Source: Geobacter sp. UBA6169 (GTDB lineage: Bacteria; Desulfobacterota; Desulfuromonadia; Geobacterales; Pseudopelobacteraceae). Taken from it: DNA of 8,610 nucleotides. The position numbers and the translations under genes were made by a program. Positions 5,564-8,610 of this stretch are shown piece by piece. The notes below the pieces were generated by a model. That model made no database searches. It saw nothing but the letters and a program-made list of their open reading frames with translations, and was not told the origin of the DNA. How positions within the stretch are numbered: position 1 is the first letter of the stretch; each line of letters starts with the position of its first letter. The DNA is taken from contig DIUB01000096.1 of assembly GCA_002422265.1 (NCBI GenBank), positions 1-8,610 of the forward strand. The letters are read 5' to 3'.

Positions 5564-6778
5564 TCAGGTCCGAAGCATCAGCCCTGCTACCCCCTCATGC
5601 CATGCTGCACGCTGTTTTTCGCCAACAGTACGGTATTCGGGGTGATCCTGCAGGTAAGCAGACAGCAGGCGTTCAGTTTCAGTCACTGCCTCGGCTGTCT
5701 GTTCCATGATCTGAGCTGTCCTGGCCGGTGTCAGTGCCAGATGTGTTCGTGCAAACTGTTCAAACATCTTGCGGGGCCACCACTTTTTGGTCCCGGCCAG
5801 GGAGAGGGCCGGCAGGTCACGGGGAAGGTAGGCGGTGGTGGTTACCAGGTCGTAGACCGGGGCCAGGGTAACCGTACTGCCCGGCAGGTGGTAGAGGATG
5901 CCGAAATTCTTCAGATGCGCATCACCGTTACGCACCATCTGGGACAGCACCAGCGTGCCGAAGAACTGCTCACGTGCAGCCTGCAGATGGGTTGGGGTCA
6001 CAAACTCCCTGATGCTGCGCGCTACCCGCTCATAGCTGCCGCTATATTTCTGAGATGCGCCCAAGGCCTGAAGTACGCACATGTCTTCAAACCCGATCGG
6101 TTGCATGGCGTCAGTCAGGTCAAACCGTTTCATAATGAACAGTCCGCCGTTGTCTGACAGATGAAACTCCGGTACCGGCAGGCCTGCCCGTCCGGCTGCC
6201 GTCATGCAGAAATACTCATTTGCAGCAAGGCAGGGATAATCCTGCCCCCATGACTTGACGAGGTAACCGCCGATGGCAGCGGTCCCGCGTTCATGGGCGT
6301 CAAGCAGCACCTTGGGCTGCACACCGGAGACCCCTGAGCGGAGGGCGTAACGCTGTACCAGATCGTGAAACAGCTCTTCGGTGTCGGGATAGGTGAGCAG
6401 CGCTTCCAGTGACTCGGTCGTTTCAACAATGCCGGGGGCTGCATCCGACGGCAGTGAGAAACGGTTGCGCCCCACCTGATTGCCGCCGGTTACCCGGAGG
6501 ATCGACAGATCATCGTTGCCGGTCAGCTTGGCGATCGCCCTTTGGATAGCGGCAAGCAGCGCACCTTCAGGAAGGTTCATCTGAAAGATCGGGTGCAGCT
6601 CGCGGCTTGTCCAGCTCTCAAGTCGTACCGGCATGGTCAGGGAGACCTGGGCAACAGGGGAGGTGGCAGCGGGGTCGTAGGTGAAGACATGGCGGCTGTG
6701 GTCCTGCGTGCGGCCCAACAGTCCCGACCGATGGCCGTCGGCCCATACGGCAAGTGTTGACAAGGATGCCGTGGTCAT
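5564..6778 (-). CDS. hipA: HipA-family serine/threonine kinase toxin
   Basis: A 404-residue HipA-like kinase, near the usual HipA length of about 440. The N-terminal subdomain (about 5-110) has the Couple_hipA pattern (LAVWADGHRSGLLG; VSLTMPVR; HPIFQMNLPEG). The kinase core shows a glycine-rich ATP loop SGVSGVQPK (148-156), YLVKSWG with K175 (172-178), ANEYF (186-190), MKRFDL (216-221), the catalytic loop NGDAHLKN (284-291, D286) and the metal-binding PVYDL (307-311, D310). E. coli HipA phosphorylates glutamyl-tRNA synthetase GltX and so induces stringent-response dormancy; the substrate here is unknown. The ATG overlaps the hipB stop in ATGA, the usual antitoxin-first coupling. By eye, the position of E. 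coli HipA autophosphorylation Ser150 is Gly149, while S148 and S151 flank it. Related HipT-type kinases also carry several loop serines, so the exact subfamily is open. Confidence 0.92.
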   Translation of the reverse strand: MTTASLSTLAVWADGHRSGLLGRTQDHSRHVFTYDPAATSPVAQVSLTMPVRLESWTSRELHPIFQMNLPEGALLAAIQRAIAKLTGNDDLSILRVTGGNQVGRNRFSLPSDAAPGIVETTESLEALLTYPDTEELFHDLVQRYALRSGVSGVQPKVLLDAHERGTAAIGGYLVKSWGQDYPCLAANEYFCMTAAGRAGLPVPEFHLSDNGGLFIMKRFDLTDAMQPIGFEDMCVLQALGASQKYSGSYERVARSIREFVTPTHLQAAREQFFGTLVLSQMVRNGDAHLKNFGILYHLPGSTVTLAPVYDLVTTTAYLPRDLPALSLAGTKKWWPRKMFEQFARTHLALTPARTAQIMEQTAEAVTETERLLSAYLQDHPEYRTVGEKQRAAWHEGVAGLMLRT

Positions 6779-7023
6779 GCCTGTTCCCGTTCCTTAAGCA
6801 GCTCATCAAGTGTCGGCGGCATGCCGGTCGGTCGCACACACAGTTCCAGCCCCAGGTATTCCAGAATCCGGATCAGTTTGCGGACACCGATATCCTGCAC
6901 CGTTCCCTGCTCAATCTGGCTGATGGTGGCCCGACTCATTCCCAGGTCAGAAGCGATCTGCTGCTGGGTGATCTTCCGGCGCTTGCGTTCAACTCGTATC
7001 TGGTGACCAATGGCGAAGAGCAT
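6775..7023 (-). CDS. hipB: HipB-like XRE antitoxin
   Basis: An 82-residue protein, nearly all of which is a Cro/C1-type HTH (about 5-60: IGHQIRVERKRRKITQQQIA, MSRATISQIEQG, IGVRKLIRILEYLGL), followed by a short tail (GMPPTLDELLKEREQA). The size and the ATGA overlap with hipA identify it as the antitoxin that binds the kinase and represses the operon. The ATG at 7023 is the only sensible start, but no Shine-Dalgarno precedes it: the leader is AT-rich (AAAGTACAAAA just before ATG), so translation is probably weak or depends on an unstructured leader. An inverted repeat at 7023-7048 overlaps the start codon. It is not closely alike in sequence to the XRE protein encoded at 760-1101. Confidence 0.9.
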   Translation of the reverse strand: MLFAIGHQIRVERKRRKITQQQIASDLGMSRATISQIEQGTVQDIGVRKLIRILEYLGLELCVRPTGMPPTLDELLKEREQA

Positions 7024-7048
7024 TTTTGTACTTTATGTAAAACAAAAA
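7023..7048. promoter_or_regulatory. AT-rich inverted repeat at the hipB start, operator candidate
   Basis: TTTTTGT (7023-7029) and ACAAAAA (7042-7048) form a perfect 7-bp inverted repeat with a 12-base spacer, itself containing TTTA-TG-TAAA (7032-7041). HipB proteins bind palindromes in front of their own gene, so this is the best autoregulation site visible. Confidence 0.38.
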
Positions 7049-7060
7049 GATCATTCAAGC

Positions 7061-7090
7061 ATTAAATGAATTACAAACAATGCATTTTAA
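7061..7090 (-). promoter_or_regulatory. weak candidate promoter for hipBA
   Basis: On the minus strand TTTAAT (7066-7061) is a five-of-six -10 match; the best -35 at 18 bases is TTAAAA (7090-7085), a poor match. Transcription would start near 7053, about 30 bases before the hipB ATG, with the inverted repeat at 7023-7048 just downstream. Confidence 0.27.
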
Positions 7091-7244
7091 GGGTGGTGGC
7101 CGTGACGCCATCGGCCAGGATGTAAGGAATTTAAGCTGTCAACACGGTTCATGTCCTTTGAAAACACTGCTGAAAGCAATCCCCTGTTTGACAAGCAGCA
7201 GAGTTCTGGCAGGTTTTACCCATACCGTGAAGGGGATGGTGCTT

Positions 7245-7319
7245 ATGAAGAATGTGCTCACTGATACGGAACGAGGTCGGATTGATACTGCCGTGGAAGT
7301 GGTTTATGCCTATGGCTGA
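7245..7319 (+). CDS. 24-codon ORF, small protein or gene remnant
   Basis: ATG at 7245 is preceded by AGGGGA (7231-7236) at eight bases, a good ribosome binding site. The product starts MKNVLTDTERGRIDTAVE and stops at codon 25. LTDTERGRIDTAV resembles the first helix of TPM-domain proteins, which usually begin with a similar LTxxExxRIxxAV stretch before a GEI motif; here the frame ends soon after and neither other frame carries on the homology. It may thus be a decayed or truncated gene start, or an independent small protein. The reading frame extends upstream to an ATG at 7080 that lacks a ribosome site. Hairpins and a terminator follow within 50 bases. Confidence 0.35.
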   Translation: MKNVLTDTERGRIDTAVEVVYAYG

Positions 7320-7338
7320 TCAACAACAAAGTAATTGA

Positions 7339-7362
7339 GATGGAATGGGTATCCGCTCCATC
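7339..7362 (+). other. stem-loop preceding the terminator
   Basis: GATGGA (7339-7344) pairs with TCCATC (7357-7362); inside, GG (7347-7348) pairs with CC (7353-7354) around a GTAT loop. It sits two bases before the terminator stem at 7365, giving a tandem-hairpin 3' end as seen in many small RNAs. Confidence 0.4.
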
Positions 7363-7364
7363 GT

Positions 7365-7394
7365 AATCGGCGGGGTAAATCCCCGCCGATTTTT
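7365..7394 (+). terminator. intrinsic (rho-independent) terminator
   Basis: An uninterrupted 11-bp GC-rich stem, AATCGGCGGGG (7365-7375) with CCCCGCCGATT (7381-7391), loop TAAAT, followed by a run of T to 7394. The T-run lies on the plus strand only, so it ends rightward transcripts even though no recognised rightward gene precedes it. On the minus strand it could still act as a weak hairpin after the zinc-ribbon gene. Confidence 0.85.
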
Positions 7395-7453
7395 CTGTCT
7401 GTCTGCTGTATTTTTTTTGTTTTAACAAGCTGTGGTGTCTGAATCGGGTGACA

Positions 7454-8610
7454 TCAAAACTCCTCAAATCCTCTGAATTTTATCTTGGCGTCGGCTAGTT
7501 CAGCCAGGAGCTTGTCATCCAGGTCTGCTTTCAGGGCATCACGTTTCTGTTTGAGTCGTTTTTCCGAGTCGGCAAGCATGGTTCTCAGTTGTTCGTAAGT
7601 CGCTGGCGCAGCAGTTGTTGCCTTTTGCAGTCGTTGCAGTTCACCATGGAAGTCAAGCAGTTTACTGTTTGCCTGTTCATAACGGCCTGGAACTTTGGCT
7701 TGTAGCTGTTGCATCAACCTGGATGCTTCGGCGCTGATACGTGCAACCCTGTTCTCCATATCGGTGTCCGTTCTGGGAATGTAGGCCTTTCCGGCAGCAT
7801 GGGCTTCACCCCATTCCTGAGAAGTCTTGGACAGGGAGCGTACAATGGCATCAGACGCGGTATGCATGGCATACACGGCTTTCATGTAATTATGTGCATA
7901 GCTGTTTTCTGCCTGCACCTTGAGATAATAAAAAATGCCGATGCACACCGATAAAACGATGAGTACAGAGGCGGCCAGCAGCTTGGCCTGCCTGGCGTTC
8001 AGGGCAAATGATCGGCCCTTGCCGGCAGAATAGCTGTCGGAATAAGAGGGTTTAGCAGTGGAACTGCCAACCGTCGGTCTGCTGAATATTGATGTTAGAT
8101 TTTCAAAAGCCTGCTTGAGATTGTTGGAGCGGGCCGCGCGTGCTTTTCGCTGAACTTCCGCCGGATTCTCAACCAGATAATAGTCGGGGCAGAACACGCC
8201 ACAGGAAGGGCAGTGTGGTTGGTGACTGAGTGCATGCCCGCAGGTGCTGCAGTAGATCTCCATTGACTTCTGCGTTGCCCGTCTGGCGTTTGATTCTCGT
8301 ATGATTGTTACAGCAGAAGAGCAGGCACTGCAGGTTAGCTTCAAATTATCTATCGGGAACTCTGGAAACTCAAGCAGCTCTTTATGAGAGCATTTCAGGC
8401 AGCCGAACAGCATGCTCTGCTTTTCTAGACCTGGCGTCTTCAGTTTCGTGTCATCCTCACCCTTTTCGTCTTCTGCTTCTTTGGCAGGCAGGGCGGGTGG
8501 GGTGTCATCGAAGCTGAAGCTCGTATCGAACGCCGACTCAGTTTTGTCATTCTGGGGTGCCGGTGCCGGATCATCCAAAAAAGAGAAATCATTTTGTGTT
8601 TCTGTGCTTT
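7454..8610 (-). CDS. zinc-ribbon, single-pass membrane protein (N-terminus outside window)
   Basis: The frame is open to the right edge, so the start is missing; about 385 residues are visible. I number from a TTG codon at 8578 for reference only. The N-terminal part is acidic and proline-rich with two copies of a short FSF-DD-P motif (8561-8590 and 8492-8521). Two zinc-ribbon-like cysteine sets follow: C60/C63 with C83/C86, and C110/C113 with C123/C126, the second as YCSTCGHALSHQPHCPSCG. Residues 141-195 are basic and Ser-rich, 199-220 form one membrane helix (LLAASVLIVLSVCIGIFYYL), and 225-374 are predicted largely helical or coiled coil (MQQLQAKV; LADSEKRLKQKRDAL). The layout implies zinc ribbons in the cytoplasm and a helical domain outside (inference). 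No enzymatic motif is visible and I do not recognise a named family; such zinc-ribbon membrane proteins are common in Geobacter relatives. Confidence 0.85.
   Translation of the reverse strand, partial: STETQNDFSFLDDPAPAPQNDKTESAFDTSFSFDDTPPALPAKEAEDEKGEDDTKLKTPGLEKQSMLFGCLKCSHKELLEFPEFPIDNLKLTCSACSSAVTIIRESNARRATQKSMEIYCSTCGHALSHQPHCPSCGVFCPDYYLVENPAEVQRKARAARSNNLKQAFENLTSIFSRPTVGSSTAKPSYSDSYSAGKGRSFALNARQAKLLAASVLIVLSVCIGIFYYLKVQAENSYAHNYMKAVYAMHTASDAIVRSLSKTSQEWGEAHAAGKAYIPRTDTDMENRVARISAEASRLMQQLQAKVPGRYEQANSKLLDFHGELQRLQKATTAAPATYEQLRTMLADSEKRLKQKRDALKADLDDKLLAELADAKIKFRGFEEF

Larger units (their letters stand above)
7024..7453. other. 430-base gap without a clear large gene
   Basis: Lies between the 5' end of hipB and the 3' end of the zinc-ribbon gene, both on the minus strand. 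The left 70 bases are the hipBA control region. From about 7180 the plus strand has TTGACA at 7188-7193 inside an imperfect palindrome (7184-7198), a short ORF with a Shine-Dalgarno, two adjacent hairpins and an intrinsic terminator. This suggests a small plus-strand transcript. No similarity to a known riboswitch or small RNA is recognisable by eye. Confidence 0.5.

Noticed and set aside
5597..6157. 186-residue open frame on the plus strand inside hipA
   Set aside because: Antisense shadow of conserved kinase motifs; composition is Cys/Gln/Gly-rich without a recognisable fold.
7080..7244. Upstream extension of the 24-codon ORF to an ATG at 7080
   Set aside because: No ribosome site, and the added residues show no domain pattern; the ATG at 7245 has a much better signal.
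7184..7394. c-di-GMP (GEMM) riboswitch, given the local c-di-GMP genes and the terminator
   Set aside because: The conserved GEMM core elements (such as the GCAAA tetraloop-type segments) are not present.
7395..7408. Tandem CTGT/TCTG repeats after the terminator
   Set aside because: Only about three units; too short to support phase variation and outside any gene.
7406..7431. T8 run followed by GTTTTAACA, similar on the minus strand to the XRE upstream element
   Set aside because: Low-complexity sequence, reversed relative to the other two copies' setting and not in front of any gene.

Overview
The window looks like chromosomal DNA from a free-living, signalling-rich Gram-negative bacterium. 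Moderately high GC genes with AT-rich intergenic gaps, the density of PAS, GGDEF, EAL and receiver proteins, a stand-alone bacteriohemerythrin and a zinc-ribbon membrane protein all fit the Geobacterales (Geobacter/Trichlorobacter-like Desulfobacterota). This placement is inference from gene content; there is no rRNA or other marker gene to confirm it.

Layout. (1) 1-708 (+): C-terminal part of an EAL c-di-GMP phosphodiesterase that enters from the left edge. (2) 760-1101 (-): a small XRE-type regulator with an AT-rich divergent control region, 1102-1426. (3) 1427-2605 (+): a PAS-PAS-LuxR one-component regulator, then a single-domain receiver at 2689-3078 (+). (4) A long hairpin at 3109-3147 separates these from the converging minus-strand genes. 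(5) 5476-3149 (-): bacteriohemerythrin followed after 21 nt by a membrane PDC/Cache-PAS-GGDEF diguanylate cyclase, a likely two-gene operon. (6) 7023-5564 (-): a hipB-hipA toxin-antitoxin pair with ATGA-overlapping stop and start. (7) 7024-7453: a 430-base gap without a clear large gene, holding a 24-codon ORF with a good Shine-Dalgarno, two tandem hairpins and an intrinsic terminator, all on the plus strand. (8) 7454-8610 (-): a double zinc-ribbon, single-membrane-pass protein whose N-terminus lies outside the window.

How it fits together. Three signalling units sit side by side: c-di-GMP degradation (EAL), c-di-GMP synthesis paired with an oxygen/NO-type diiron sensor (hemerythrin-DGC), and a PAS-dependent transcription regulator beside an orphan receiver. 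The least conventional point is the PAS-LuxR protein. The helix joining its second PAS domain to its HTH reads like the phospho-acceptor helix of NarX/LiaS-type (HisKA_3) kinases, but no kinase ATPase domain follows. The two XRE-type genes also share a similar AT-rich element immediately upstream. Nothing here is a CRISPR array, insertion sequence, tRNA or rRNA.
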